Assembly (NCBI RefSeq): GCF_027580225.2
Contig: NC_073361.2
Span: 27,421,001 to 27,485,000, forward strand
DNA length: 64,000 bases
Direction: 5' to 3'
Source of the DNA: Misgurnus anguillicaudatus
Lineage: Eukaryota; Chordata; Actinopteri; Cypriniformes; Cobitidae
Below the pieces are notes generated by a model that made no database searches, was not told where the DNA came from, and saw only the letters and a program-made list of their open reading frames with translations. The translations under genes and the position numbers were made by a program. Positions 34,626 through 51,739 of this stretch are shown here, one piece after another (position 1 is the first letter of the stretch; each line of letters opens with the position of its first letter).

Positions 34626-35986
34626 TGTCAATCAAAACCCAAATAATTATTTTGGGGTTTTGTATGCTACTATTCTGCAGTCTTTCTTATATCTTTGCCT
34701 TTTTTAGAGAGGAAACTTGACCCTCAGTCTCCACATCTTAGTCCAAAGCCTTCCATAATTTCCCACAATCCATTGCAACATTTAAATCCGGCTATGGAAC
34801 AGCCACTCACGATCCAGTTTCAGGATTTTTAAGTCGTGCCCCACATTATTTATAACAGAGCATCCATAAGATTCACTCTGAAATACATCACTTTATGGTT
34901 GTAAATAGGTTGCGAATGCCATTTCGTGTTGACTTTATAGTCAGGTGTGACAGTTTATACATCAACACAACGAGCTGAGCATTAGGACACTAACAGCACA
35001 ATCTAAAAAGATGCTTGGTTATTTTTAACCCAGTGATGGGTCAAAAAGGGACAAACCCAACCCATTGGGCTGCAATTCAACATGCTGGGTTGTTTCAACA
35101 CAAAATCCTGGGTTGTTGGGTCAAATAAAAACATTTCCCATTAATTTAATCTAATGGCTGGGTTTGTCCCATTTTGATTGAGGGGTAACCTTCCGATCTC
35201 TCTGATGAAGCCAATACGGAAGTGACTTAAACTGCAATTCATCGACTTGCTCCAAAAGGAAGTCAATTCCCATAGACCCCCATGTTAAAATTCTCAACTT
35301 TACAGTGGAAAATAATATGTTTACAGCCTGGTACAAAAAAGGTTTTTGGTATGTATAGCTAATTTTGCCCTTCATGACGACTGTGAGGAGGTGAATTTTT
35401 TTGTAACTCATCCATTTAAATTATATTAAGCCTTAAAGTTCTACATAATTAAGGGTGTGGTCATTTGAGTGAAGGGTGAACTGTCACTGCTGTCACTACA
35501 GTCCAACTAGGCGTGCGTAGTTTTAGCAACCAGCCACCTTAGCTTCACCCACGTCTTTACTCATTTTCGAAAATCCACATGTGATGCTCGGTGACGCACG
35601 GCCAAGATGGCAACGGCGGGCATCGCCTACGTTTGGCTTCAAAAAAATCTTCACAAACCTATGGGTGACGTCACAGACACTACATCCATATTTTTTACAG
35701 TCTGTGATTTTGACCCAACGCTGAGTTGAAACTAACCCAGCATTTTAGAGTGCAAGTGGATGCCCGCTCTCAAAGAAGTGATTCCTTATTATTGCTCATA
35801 TAAATGAACTTATTAATATATTCACTCAGTTTAAATTTACAAATAAGGAAAATGCACATATCCGATCAAATTTCCATTTAATGGAAAATGCGTTTGAAGG
35901 ATTGGAGATGTGAATGAGAATTACAGCAGCAACACAGGAAGAAATAATCCTCAGATATCAATTCATCACACACATTCATGTCACAA
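34626..35986. other. Gene-free stretch with MITE debris
   Basis: 35025-35130 and 35705-35755 carry inverted AACCCAG/CTGGGTT words of a common fish MITE, and 35180-35700 lies between them, so a split element of about 730 bp is likely. No exon. Confidence 0.5.
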
Positions 35987-36245
35987 CCCAGCAAGCAATT
36001 TTGGCTAAAACAAGGCTAAATTTGGGCTGTCAGTGAAGTCTAATAGACGTCTACTATAGCAAGAATAGACGAAGAAATGCAAGCAAACACCTTGAACACC
36101 TGTTGACTTTGCTTACATGTTATTTTGGCAAAAACGGCATGTAACCAATTTCAAGGTTATTTAGGGTAGAAGTGATGGTTACTAATAGCCGGACTATATT
36201 GGGTCTACATCCGTCATTTCAACGTCTCGGTTTTTGCTTGCTGGG
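35987..36245. mobile_element. MITE with CCCAGCAAGCAA termini
   Basis: CCCAGCAAGCAA at 35987-35998 and TTGCTTGCTGGG at 36234-36245 are exact 12-bp inverted repeats. Interior non-coding. A truncated relative is at about 12380-12462. Confidence 0.85.
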
Positions 36246-36810
36246 AAGAGTGACGTGACGTTTCATCGCAATCACCTCATGCTCTCCAAAGTTTCACTTT
36301 GAAACAAACAAAAAAATAAACTACCCATTACCATATTTACACGAAAAATAAGATGCAATATTAATAGTCACATTCTGGAAATCTTTGAATACATGTTTAC
36401 ATATTAACACCCATACTCTGCATAGTGCTCTAAATATCACAAGAAACATTATTCCTCTTCTGTCTAGAACGTCTGTGTGCAATTAAAGATGCCAACTTAC
36501 ATAACACAGAAAAAAATAATTGCATGTTTTTACTGTAAAGTGAAAGCATTCTGAGATATTCAATGCAAGCCATTGCCAACAAGGTATATTGTTTCATTTA
36601 CTTTCCTAATTCACTCACAAAGTCAGGGACGATATTTTGCAGATGTATATTATACAAGAGGAAATACGGTTACATTTGACATCTGACTGATGGTGACTTA
36701 GCCTATATTAGGTGGTCCAATACTCCTTGATATGCAAATCCATACATTTAAGCATCAGACAGCCATTGCTAAATATTACTGAGATGGTCTGATGATGACA
36801 TATTGTAGTT
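36246..36810. other. Gene-free stretch downstream of c1ql3
   Basis: AT-rich; could contain further c1ql3 3' UTR if the poly(A) signal at 36814 is not the one used. Confidence 0.4.
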
Positions 36811-36813
36811 TAC

Positions 36814-36819
36814 TTTATT
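36814..36819 (-). terminator. Candidate c1ql3 polyadenylation signal
   Basis: AATAAA on the minus strand about 325 bases after the stop codon. Other sites further down cannot be excluded. Confidence 0.45.
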
Positions 36820-37142
36820 GCACATATATCTGGTTACATTTATAAAATATATCTCACAGGCTTCTTTGATAGACACAGAGATAGACAGACACACAGTAAC
36901 TCCTTCTCTGTAGTTTCTCAAGTGTAAATCTTTCCACTCTGCTTGACCACGGGCCGTATTCGGTTCGTTCTTGAATCGTAGGGCAACAAGTTCTGCTGTC
37001 ACACCCACATCTACGCGCTTATGATGTGAGTGTTCGAGCAGGTCTGGCTACTTGCCCCGGGCCCGAAAGAAAAAATATGCAAGAGAAACAACAAAAAGCG
37101 AAGGGGGGATAGAGACCATCTCGAGAAGGCGAGGTGCCGGTC

Positions 37143-39600
<2,458 letters not shown>

Positions 39601-39603
39601 TCA

Positions 39604-40080
39604 ACTTCTTTTCTGCTGATGTTGGCTTACTCAAGTCGCACTAAAACGCGCGCAGCCCTGCCTCAGCATCAGCACCACTCCAGACGCGCAACACCTTCAG
39701 CATCTCTCCATGTGGACTGGCAAAGCACAAACTCCACTGACAGACGGGAAAAAGCAACCTGTTACCCTCGTACACACCCTCGTTATCCGTCCTAAGCTCG
39801 AAAAGTCTTTCCTTTGTGCGCAAAAGACGCGATGAACTGGGAATAGCTGAATAAAGGTGGATGTCATGAAGATGTGGAGATGCTCTGTGAGTGTGTGCGT
39901 GTGTGAGAAAGAACGAGAGAGAAAGGGAGGGTGCTCGTGCTCTGTCTTATAACACACCAAAACGCAAAACCACTTAAAAGATATAGCAATATATTGCATT
40001 AAATATAGATTTTTATGTAACATGACTAAAAATAATTGTAAACAAATACCTAAATGACACTTTGTCACAATAACAAATTA
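39604..40080. other. Upstream flank of c1ql3
   Basis: 39640-39830 is GC-richer and CpG-containing and may hold the 5' UTR and promoter; 39890-39940 has short GT and GA runs. No other gene. Confidence 0.4.
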
Positions 40081-40426
40081 GGGCTGTCAAAAGATTAATC
40101 GCGATTAATCACATCCAAAATAAAAGTTTGTGTTTACATAACATATGTGTGCGTACTGTGTGTAAATATTATGTATATATAAACACACACACACATTCAT
40201 GTATCTATTTAAAAAATATTTGCATTTATATACTGTATATACATTTATATAATTTATATTATATAGAAATATAAATATTTTATATAGAAATATAACCAAT
40301 ATTTCTTATATACATGATTGTGTGTGTTTTTATATATAAATAATAATTATACACAGTACACACACATATGTTATGTAAACACAAACTTTTGGATAAGATT
40401 AATCGTGATTAATCTTTTGACAGCCC
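40081..40426. mobile_element. MITE with GGGCTGTCAAAAGATTAATC termini
   Basis: The left GGGCTGTCAAAAGATTAATC is mirrored by the right GATTAATCTTTTGACAGCCC, with TA on both sides (40079-40080 and 40427-40428). The arms stay complementary for about 100 bp. A second half-copy, ending GCGATTAATCTTTTCCTAGCCC, follows at about 40430-40630. Another member is at 48012-48620. Confidence 0.85.
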
Positions 40427-40632
40427 TAATTTATTTATATTTTTATATATTCTATATTATATATAAATAACAAAATTGATATATAAATAAAAAAATCTGA
40501 CATGAATTATGTATGTGTGTGTGTGGTTAAATATACACAATAATTACACACAGTACACACACATATATTATGCAAAAAAATAACTTTTATTTTGAATGCG
40601 ATTAATCGCGATTAATCTTTTCCTAGCCCTAT

Positions 40633-42962
40633 AACAAATATATTTTAACTATTTGACAAGTTTTATCTTTCCTAAAAATTTATGAAAAATCCTCGTTTAG
40701 ACTTTTATTTATTAGTTAAGAGTCTTTTATTGTGTTCAGTGAACAGAATTCAAAAACAGGTTAATTCACACAAATAAACGTCCTAATTTATGAATGATTT
40801 AAACTTAAAATGCTACATTATATTTATGCCTTACAGTGAATTCTATACATTGTTATACATTTCTATCAGTATGACCTTAGATTCAATAAGCTTTGAGTGT
40901 CTACAAAGAAATACAAGCTTTGTTGGGGTTTTCCCTGTGACAACTTCCTCATGTGACAATTAGCCCCGCCCTCCCCTATAAAGTATAACAGACATTATAA
41001 TGTAAAGCATTACCATCAGATGCTTTTGATTCTTTAAATTGAAACATCTTCCTTTGTTAACTTTTAGACGCGAAAGTTAACCAAACTTTTGCATCCGTGC
41101 AGTCACTTTTGATTCAAACTGACGTTGTAGGTCACCGCACGGTGAAAAATTAAGTTATCGGAAATGTTTATGAACCGTATCGTGCGAAGTCCCTGAGAAT
41201 GAACTTCGAAGGTAATGGCACAACCGCCAAACGACACGCTTGCCAATAGTATAGACTCGCTGGTGACGTGCTGCCACTACTGCATGCAGAAACGAATCAT
41301 TCATTTAACTATCCGGGAATCGACCTCATTGATGCACCTCTGCTATATTCAACAGGTTATTTGATTAGAGACCATCATTTTGTGGTTAGCCATAAGTGCT
41401 TTGAGGTTTTGAAAACCCAAAAACATCTCCATCTCCAATCCGGATGTACCCGACTTGGCATAATCCTCTGTTGTGTTGTGTTGTTCTGCTTTGATTCAGC
41501 GAGGTCTTGAACACAGCCAATTATTCTCGGACAACACAATGGCCCCCTGTCCATACTGCTTACCTTGGACGCCTGATGAAAGTCTAGGTTCAACAGTGTT
41601 GAACCGACTACACCATTTCATTGGTCGGCATGGGACCTGCTCTCCGATGGAGTTTCCCCCACCCCATAAATCAAGCTGCAAAAATCAATGACCTCGGTTA
41701 GCGAGGGCCGTAATGCCCTTCAGCGTATGAGCAGCATAGAGAGTACGCTACGAGAAATCGTTTTAAACGGGATGATAAAACGGACTAAACAAACAAAAAA
41801 AGTAATCAAGCCAAGCAAAGTCGCTACAAGTCTGTAACTCAAAGAAGGGAAAAAGACATTCAAGGATTTTCCGAAAGGTCAGTGAGTAATTGTTGGCGGT
41901 GACGCGTGTTGGCGTGCATGGTGATCCATCGCCATTCAGAGTCATTTTTAAACCTCAACGTCCTACTTCCTATCGACACCGGCAGAAGGATGGGACAAAC
42001 TCGGGTTGGGATCTAAAGAACCGTTTCTCAGCCGAGCACGAGATTGATTGCCTGAAGACTTTGGACCGTAATGAATGTCCAACAGTTTGCGGTAAACTTT
42101 GAAACCACACCTCTTCACTCTCCAAACCTACTTTTCCAAATCAAAAAAGTTTTGAAAGCAACGAAGAATGCAGGGGGTCGAAAGACTGAGAGGTTGGCTA
42201 CACGGTGCGGACTTTGCCACGGACAGATGTTCACGCTGAGTGTGAGATTGTGTCGATGAAGGAAAGTGTATTGGGCCTCTGGACAGATGTGCCTGCTGAG
42301 TGTGAACAAGAAGGACAGGGCGACAGGCGCACACGGCGTCTGGACAGGGTAATAATAATGTGAGTGGAATATTAGCAAAGAGAGACAGGAATTCCCACAC
42401 GGCTGGCACGGATCCTCTTCAAACACACCAACACACGGTATATCATCTGACTCACGGCGATGAAAGGTCAGCTCCATTACCCCTGATCTCCTGTCATGAC
42501 CGGGCCTCCGATGGGAAGATCGTTTTTAGATGTGATGATCCTCTGTAACGCTTTCAGATCACACATTTCAAACCAAGCATTGTTTTCACATGGTTCACTT
42601 ATTCGACAACTTTCAACTTATTTGAAACTTTTCGTGATTTAATAAGTCACACAGAACTTTTTGTGTTTGCATGCATGACCTTACACCAATTGTGCTTAAC
42701 AGGCTTACATATGTAAGCTCATATAAAAGCCTACATCTGCAGTAAAATTGACAGAGTAATTCCAGTGTTATGGATATGACATTTTCATTCAAAAATTTAA
42801 ATATAAAGAATGTATTTATTAGCAATATATTAAATCTGTTAGTAATGCAGATTTAGTTCTTTGTCAAATAACTAAATTGTTTTATATTGTTGTTAATAGC
42901 CATGTTATGAGTTACTTATAATACCGTTATTAACCTCTATAAATGCATTATTGATGGCTTAA
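40633..42962. other. Intergenic region, possibly regulatory
   Basis: 41250-42560 is balanced in composition, largely repeat-free and holds only short overlapping ORFs on both strands (up to 120 residues) with no recognisable domain. Its position upstream of c1ql3 makes enhancers plausible, but that is inference. Confidence 0.35.
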
Positions 42963-43757
42963 AAGAATTAGTCCATTTTCTTTAAAAAATCCAGATAATT
43001 TACTCACCACCATGTCATCCAAAATGTTGATGTCTTTCTTTGTTTAGTCAAGAAGAAATTATTAATATTATTTTTTTTTTTTTAGGAAAGCATTCCAGGA
43101 TTTTTTTAATTTTAATGGACTTTAATGGACCCCAATACTTAACAGTTTTAATGCAGTTTAAAATTGCAGTTTCAACGGAGTTTCAAAGGACTCTAAACAA
43201 TCCCAAACGAGGCATAAGGGTCTTATCTATAGGGAACGATTGTCATTTTTGGCAAAAAAATAAATAAAAAATATGCACTTTTAATCCACAACTTCTCGTC
43301 TTCATCCAGTCCAGCGCGACCTCGCGTAATACGTCATTATGTCAAGAGGTTACGGAGGACGTATGCGAAACTACGCCCCAGTGTTTACAAGTGTGGAGAA
43401 AGAGGACCGTTCCGACGTTGTTGTAGGTGGAATGATAATAATTAATGTCTTTGTGTCAGTTTATTGTTTAATATGGTCCGCAAATGTGTGTTTCATATAT
43501 GTAACACGTGACCTTTCCACGGCATTACGCAATTATGTGAGGTCGCGCTGGCTCGTCACACAGGCGGAGGAAGAAGAGAAGTTGTGGTTTAAAAGTGCAT
43601 ATTTTTTATTTTTCTTGCCAAAAATGACAATAGTTTCGCTAGATAAGACCCTTATGCCTCGTTTGAGATCGTTTAGAGTCCTTTGAAACTGCAATTTTAA
43701 ACTGCATTAAAACTGTTACGTGTTGGGGTCCATTAAAGTCCATTAAAATGAGAAAAA
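42963..43757. mobile_element. Foldback element, second copy, right end lost
   Basis: Same family as 33759-34621: GAATTAGTCCATTTTC at the left, AAGGGTCTTATCTA and AGATAAGACCCTTATGCC in opposite arms. It stops in the right arm near 43757 before the terminal bases. The 115-residue frame at 43339-43686 is just the loop and right arm. Confidence 0.8.
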
Positions 43758-43900
43758 TAATACAATAAAAAAATACATGGAAGTATACCACAAAGTAATT
43801 AATACTTATAAATCAGTGTATTAAAGATTATGAGCATGCGCATTAAAAATGCAAATGCATCACTTATAATAATAATAATAAAAATATTATAAATGTAACT

Positions 43901-44479
43901 GGGTCAGTGACAAAAACGGTTTGTCAAGATGAGAAATTCAGAAGTCTTTTTAAAAAACTTGTTTTAAAAGCACGCATCAGGTTTATTTCAATGCACAGTT
44001 ACGTTAATTTTATGCAATAAATAAATACATTTGCACCATTTTTATGAATGTTAAGACTGAATGGACCTGAAAATGTCAAATGGTGTAACCGCAAATTGCG
44101 CCAAAGAATGAGAAATATTAAATATTTTATCCACCTTGATGGCATATAAACGTAATCATTAAAAAAAAGTTATTTCTAAATGTAAATTCGAATGTGTTTT
44201 TATGATATTTGTCCTGACATATGCTGAAAACAGCTCTGTTTTCTAAATAATCTTTGACAAATTTGAAAAATCATATTACACTAAACTAGATGATTATATT
44301 TTATTCCACATTTTTATGAATATATGTAGATTTTTTATTTTAAAAAACACAGACTGGTCAATAAAACCAGAAATTTTAGACTTGGTCCTCAAAAAAGAGA
44401 ATGTATGCAAGTAATCTGCTAATTTATTTAGAAACTTTAACCCGTTTGCATTTAATTTACCAATACGGGTCATTGACCC
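43901..44479 (+). repeat. Dispersed ~0.6-kb repeat, copy B
   Basis: Begins GGGTCAGTGACAAAAACGG exactly as copy A at 3991 and ends GGTCATTGACCC. Shorter than copy A through internal deletions. Confidence 0.75.
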
Positions 44480-46287
44480 AACTATATACTGTTCTTATAA
44501 TGGGGTATAGGTGTTGTTGTGTCGTTATAAATATATTTATAGAATAGTAATAATTACCTAAAAACAATTATAAAGGGGGCTATAATTCATTATAAAGATG
44601 GGCTTCATAGAAAGTGTTACCAAACGATTTTTTTAGGGACAACATACTTTGTAGAATTTCTTTGAATTAAAAAAACACAAACAATATGAAATAATACTGG
44701 ATATTGTGAAGGGACATCTCTTCAAAGAACAAATATTTTATTAAAATTTTTGTGCATGCATTTATGAAGGAAGAAACAACAAAATGGATGTGACAATCAC
44801 CTAACCATAAAAATAATTTGAAAACAAAAACAGAGATCTCACTTGTATATTGAATATTGACATCTGAGATATCACTAGGCTATGGTTAAAACAACTTTTG
44901 GTAAAAACTTTATTTTATGGTAAGGTTGACATTTGCAAACAAATTAAATAAGCAATTTAAGCAAACAACTGAAACACTTACCCCCAGTATCACAGACAAA
45001 GCTTAAGGCTAGTCCTAGACTAAAACACATTTGATTTGTCTCAACTGCAAATAACTTTTAATGACATAAACTTAAGATATGCCAGTGCCGTTGATTTGTC
45101 TCAAGATACTGTACACACCAGTAACATCTATAAAACATGCTTAAACATCTTAATTGAACTAAGACTTAGTTTTGGGTTTACTTAAGCCTTGTCTGTGAAA
45201 CCAAGCCATAGAGTAATCGCCTGTAAGCTTCATTTCGCTTAGCATTTACGAGCCATTTATTGTGTGTTAATGTCTTTGTTTTAATGCGTAAACAAAATTA
45301 GACTTGTCTTACGCAAAGCACATTTTTTTATTGTTTGTAAAACTATTATTTACAAAATAATTGTTTATAAACTGACATCAGAAACGTTACAAATAATGAA
45401 TTGACCAACAAAACTGTGACTTTATTTCAGTGTTAAAAATTCAGTACATAGCTTCACTTGCGCATGATTAAAAATACGAAAATACAGCTTGAATGTGATT
45501 GCAATGAAACATTTTGTGACCATTTAAAATATACAAAAAAGTAAAAAGTCAAGCTTTGCAGAAGTGTTAGTGTACAATATACGTAGTAAGCATCATGATA
45601 CACAAAAAACCGTTAATGCTAAATAATTTCGACCACAATACTGTATCGTTTACAGTAAAAACTTGCACCGTCACATTAACTGTAATACAATGACATGTGA
45701 AACAATAGCTGATATGTTTTGGCCCACCATTACAGAGTTCGCCCTCTGTGGTTTGTTTAAATATCTTGTTGACCCTCTCTTAAATGGCCAGCGGGACGTT
45801 TGTGTCTGGTCTCTGCTGCGTGTACCATCTGAGATTACGCTCCTGGCCATTCATATCTGTCATTAAGAGCCAGAGGAAGCAATCAGCGGTGTCCCCCCGA
45901 GACCTGACACAATCCTGCTCAGACTTGGCTAAGACCCCAAACTCGAGCTAAATCCCTCTACGGTTACACAACCCTTGTCACTGCATCCCAAAATTACCTA
46001 AGAAACACAGCTTTCCTCATTCGGATGGCTGGATGCTTTACTAGAGAGAGAGAGACAACAGAGACCCGAGCACAAGATGCACAAGATGCAACTTAACATC
46101 TGTATCATGACTTGTTGAGTGACTTCCTGTTCGTTTTGAAATGTAAAAGTAATGATTTTCGAAGTAAAACAACAAAGGTTTACGTGATTAGCATAATACT
46201 GAAGCAATATAAAACATACTTTCTGAATAAATATATAAAACGGGAAAGGCACATGCAGTGAGGTTCAGCGCGGATCAGTCGTCGTCT
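44480..46287. other. Intergenic between c1ql3 and rsu1
   Basis: A MITE related to 53698-53922 is at 44985-45202 (CACAGACAAAGCTTAAGG and CTTAAGCCTTGTCTGTG). 45690-45930 is unique-looking and could be conserved non-coding DNA. The rsu1 3' UTR must occupy the right end, but I saw no nearby AATAAA; a minus-strand AATAAA near 45420 is far. Confidence 0.45.
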
Positions 46288-46390
46288 TCACTTGTTTTTG
46301 GCCGCCAGCGGCTTGCGGCTAATCTTCTTGGATTTGTCCGCGTTCTTTTTGGGTGGCTCTGGATTGGCCTGCATGTGTCGACCGTAAAGA
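46288..46390 (-). CDS. rsu1: rsu1, last coding exon (Ras suppressor protein 1)
   Basis: After a TTTTGTTTTTGTTTTGCAG acceptor (AG at 46392-46391), one base completes a split tyrosine codon. The frame then encodes 33 residues beginning LYGRHMQANPEPPKKN and ending KKISRKPLAAKNK, followed by TGA at 46290-46288. This matches the C-terminal tail of vertebrate RSU1 nearly residue for residue (from memory; human has one Asn for Ala and a final Arg). RSU1 is a leucine-rich-repeat adaptor that binds PINCH1 in the integrin-linked kinase complex at focal adhesions. The exon is too short to stand out as an ORF. I could not find the preceding exon in 46391-64000, so the last intron may exceed 17 kb. Orientation and adjacency to c1ql3 match human 10p13. 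Confidence 0.9.
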
Positions 46391-47233
46391 CTGCAAAACA
46401 AAAACAAACATTGTGTGATCACACCTGGCCGCTCGTATAGCTTCGGCAAAAAGCTTTGAATACAGAGTAGCGAGCGAGAGGGGAGTTATATTTTTAGTGT
46501 TAACCAGCTGAAAGAGGATTAATTGAGTCTAACACGCTGACGGGTCGCCCACTGGGACACAGAACTCTCTGTGCTGTCCGACACCCCTCGGCTACAGCTG
46601 TGTACCGCACAGAGACACAATTATCCACAACCAACCCTTCGCACAGAATGGAGAGAGACAGGACATGTAGGATGAGCAATTTCCAGTCCAGTGGTCCCTC
46701 TTTATTTCAGAGGATGGGCTCAGGAAAAGAGAAAGAGAGTGACAATGTATTTTATGCAGGCACATATTCGCTCAAAAAGCATAGGTGCTCTTCCAATGTG
46801 AATTTGCTACATAGGGAGTCTCTATCTGTACGGTAATCCTTTTGTTAGCTCATTAATACTCATCTCTGATCGGATGTTCACGTTGTGGCTGGCGATCGCA
46901 GGGTCGGTGGCACGACACCAAGCATGTCGGGTCCACGACTACTGTATGACATTCCCGAGTGTAATTAAAGAATACTATTTGAGGTCGAATTCTAATTGCG
47001 GAGCTGTGAAATGTCAAGCGGCGGAAAAATTCATGACTATAAGGTTCATATTAAATATTTACAAAGGACCACATCTGGGCAGAGAAAACGGAGCAGTCGT
47101 ACTCCGCTTAGCGCGGAGTCGTTTAATTACCCCATCAGAGAAATACATTAAACTTTCTTTACTTAAGCAAGCAGTCATTTAGTTTTATTCAAAGTAAACT
47201 TATTTTAGGGACTTGCACTAATAGTTTATAAAT
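46391..47233 (-). other. rsu1 intron, with candidate conserved non-coding block
   Basis: 46580-47130, and especially 46865-47130, is repeat-free, CpG-containing and rich in words such as TAATTA and CATGACTATAAGG; no exon frame is convincing. Confidence 0.35.
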
Positions 47234-47930
47234 CAGGGTTCCCACACCTTAGTTAACTTCAAATTCAAGGAGCTTTCAAGGTCTAATACCCTCAAATTCA
47301 AGGACTAAATGTGGGGATACATTTCAAGTGAGACCAAGGTTACACATTTTAAGATACATTGTTACCTTTCGAGGGAACTCACGCTGCGTCACTGCGGTGA
47401 CACTTTGGGGACGCCTCCAGGGGTAAGTGTGTCTGAATGTGTATATCAAATTCAACCAATGGTGAGGCTTAACGACAAAGACAGGGTGATGCGAGAGCCA
47501 AGAAGTATATCGCTATCTGAAATATTGCCAAAGACGGCGTTACAGGGACGCAGGAAGTATGGCAAGGGAGACGCAGCGTCTCGTTCCCTTCTCAGGGATC
47601 AACAGTTACATACGTAACCCGAGACGTTTTCATGTTTCAAACAGAACTATGCAAAAAAGCATTTTGATATGAATCAACATTCGCATACAGAAGATATAAA
47701 GTGAACAGTTTAGCATGTGTGCTTAAAAGGCTAGAATTTTATGATATTATCCTACACTACACAGGGAATAATATGTTTTTTTTCCAAAAAAACTTCTTGC
47801 ATAAAATAGATTCAAGCACTTTCAATGACCTGTATCTATGTATGTAAATTTTCAAAAACTTCCCCGAGCCTTGACCCCCCCCCCCAGATTCACAAACTTT
47901 CAAGGATTTTGAGGACGCATGGAAACCCTG
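47234..47930. mobile_element. hAT-like element with CAGGGTTCCCACACC termini
   Basis: CAGGGTTCCCACACC pairs with the right end GCATGGAAACCCTG. Both ends are followed by the family's TTCAAGGA words. A second element at about 47360-47640 (GAGGGAACTCACGCTGCGTC and GACGCAGCGTCTCGTTCCC, inverted) is nested inside and accounts for a spurious 102-residue frame. The 8-bp duplication is not clear. Confidence 0.7.
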
Positions 47931-48011
47931 ACAAATGAACCCTTGGTGGCTTTGAATGTAGTTTACAATCTTAGATTTTTAACCTCCGAACCACAAAACT
48001 GCTTAGGTATA

Positions 48012-48620
48012 GGGCTGTCAGTCAATTAAGGGTGTACTCACACCATCCAAATCATGCTCAGGTGCATTTGGACCTCAAAGCCTGGTTCGTTTGACTAGTT
48101 TGATCGCTCTGTGGTTAAACCGCGCTCCAGCCCACCTCTGCAACCCGGCTGGGGCGCGGTTCACTTGGGCTCAGGCGCGGAAGGCTAGGTGTGAGCGCAT
48201 TCGCGCCTGAGCACAATTCAAAAGGAGAGACGTCAATTGCGTGACCACTCACCTTCATCTGCCTTCTTAAAAACCTTCTGATGCACGCAGTGAGTTACGT
48301 GAATGTCCGAGCTGCACACGTGACAGATCAACTAAGCAATATGATCACATGTGAGAGGGCTTAACATTAAGATGGGTTCCAGTGTTAAGAGAGCGCTCTA
48401 CTTCCTGCTTTTTTCACAACAATCGCATCCTAATGATAAAAGCGCGCACGGGCTCGGATCGATAAAAGTACAGTTTGAGTGCGTGCATCTGGGGGATTAG
48501 GGAGGGGGGGCAATAAAGCCGAGGTTCGGATAATGTGAGTGCGCCCTAAAATATTTAATTTAGATTAATCGCATGATTGTTGTGAGTTAACTCGCGATTA
48601 ATCGCAAGTTAATCACACAT
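48012..48620. mobile_element. GGGCTGTCA-family element split by a second element
   Basis: TA then GGGCTGTCAGTCAATTAA is cut at 48029. The family's GATTAATCGC and inverted GCGATTAATCGC words resume after 48547. Member of the same family as 40081-40426. Confidence 0.6.
48030..48546. mobile_element. Nested element with GGGTGTACTCACA termini
   Basis: GGGTGTACTCACA at the left and TGTGAGTGCGCCC at the right are inverted repeats (11 of 13). TAA flanks both sides (48027-48029, 48547-48549), a 3-bp duplication compatible with a Harbinger-type element. Non-coding, GC-richer than its host. Confidence 0.65.
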
Positions 48621-50541
<1,921 letters not shown>

Positions 50542-50554
50542 TATTATAACGTTA

Positions 50555-50880
50555 AAATTACCACTTTGTAGGTGTGAGCAAAAATGTGCTATTTTGGGGT
50601 GTGTCCTTTAAAATGCAAATGAGTTGATCACTGCACTAAATGGCAGTGCTGTGGTTGAATAGTGCAGATTAAGGGGCGGTATTATCCCCTTCTGACATCA
50701 CAAGGGGAGCCAAATTTCAATTACATATTTTTTCACATGCTTGCAGAGAATGGTTTACCAAAACTAAGTTACTGGGGTATTATTTTTCAAATTTTTTAGG
50801 TTGATAGGAGCACTGGGTACCCAATTATAGCTCTTGAAACATGAAAAAAGTCAGATTTTCATGATATGTCCCCTTTAAAC
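50555..50880 (+). repeat. Dispersed repeat, copy 1 (partner 58330-58620)
   Basis: Shares with 58330-58620, in the same order: ATTGCCACTTTGTAGG-like, CACTGCACTAAATGGCAGTG-like, GATTAAGGGGCGGTATTATC, TGACATCACAAGGGGAG, CATGCTTGCAGAGAATGG and TTTCATGATATGTCCCC. Both copies lack coding potential. Confidence 0.8.
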
Positions 50881-51739
50881 CTGTGACCTTACAATTGCCT
50901 GCTTTAGCATTGAAGGGTTAATCTTTGATTCTTGCGATCTGATCATGCAGGCAGAAAAGCTCACTGGAAGCATGTTAACCAGCTGATACATTCATGTATG
51001 TGAAAAGTCTGTGTGCGTTTGTGTGAGCCGTTCTGAGCGAGGCTTACTGAAGGAATCAGTGTTGACAGATGCACGTAGATGTTTGTGCTGGTGTCAGGGC
51101 TAAATTAGGCTGTTTTACAGCAGGCTGAAATACAGGGGGGTTGTGAGCTGAATCCAAAAACACTTCTCTTTGTGTCAGTGTCCTGCAGGCTTGAAGGCCC
51201 CACCGCCAGGAAGAGAAACTCCCACATCTAACACCACAACTAAAGATCTAATCATGACGGATTCTGTCATCAACTAACCAGAAATAAAAAAAATACAGCT
51301 GAAATCTGCCCAACAACCAGACATATGTCTTACATGCCCTTTTGTCTTAACCTTCTAAGACCTGGATGTCCACATACCTGGACATCACATCTTTTGTTGT
51401 TTGCACCATAATACTTTATTCTGTGTATCTGGAACCTGTTGTACACAATCATGGACAATTACACTGCTTCATGTTCAAAGAAAAATATTTGGTTATTATA
51501 TTTATTGGTTCTTCCTAACCCAAAAATAGCTGGAAGAAATCTGAAAAAAAAGACAAACCAAAGCTTGGGTCTTAGGAGGTTAAAGCAATTGTAAGATGAC
51601 CCAAGGCAGTGGCTCTTTAAGTTCTCAGTAGCTTAACTTCTATTTGTATATGCCTGGAGGAGATAGCCAATGAATGTTTTTATATACAAGTTTTTCTAAT
51701 GCACACTTAAAAGTTTCATCCTATGTGAATTTATTCTCT
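50881..51739 (-). other. rsu1 intron, nothing specific
   Basis: No exon or clear element; a GACCTGGATGTCCACATACC pair of short repeats at about 51360-51390 marks another degraded repeat. Confidence 0.4.

Noticed and set aside
43339..43686. 115-residue ORF
   Set aside because: It is the loop and arm of a foldback element; the copy at 33759-34621 does not keep the frame.
45730..45760. CTCF site (AGTTCGCCCTCTGTGG) as an insulator
   Set aside because: One base short of the core consensus; not supportable without binding data.
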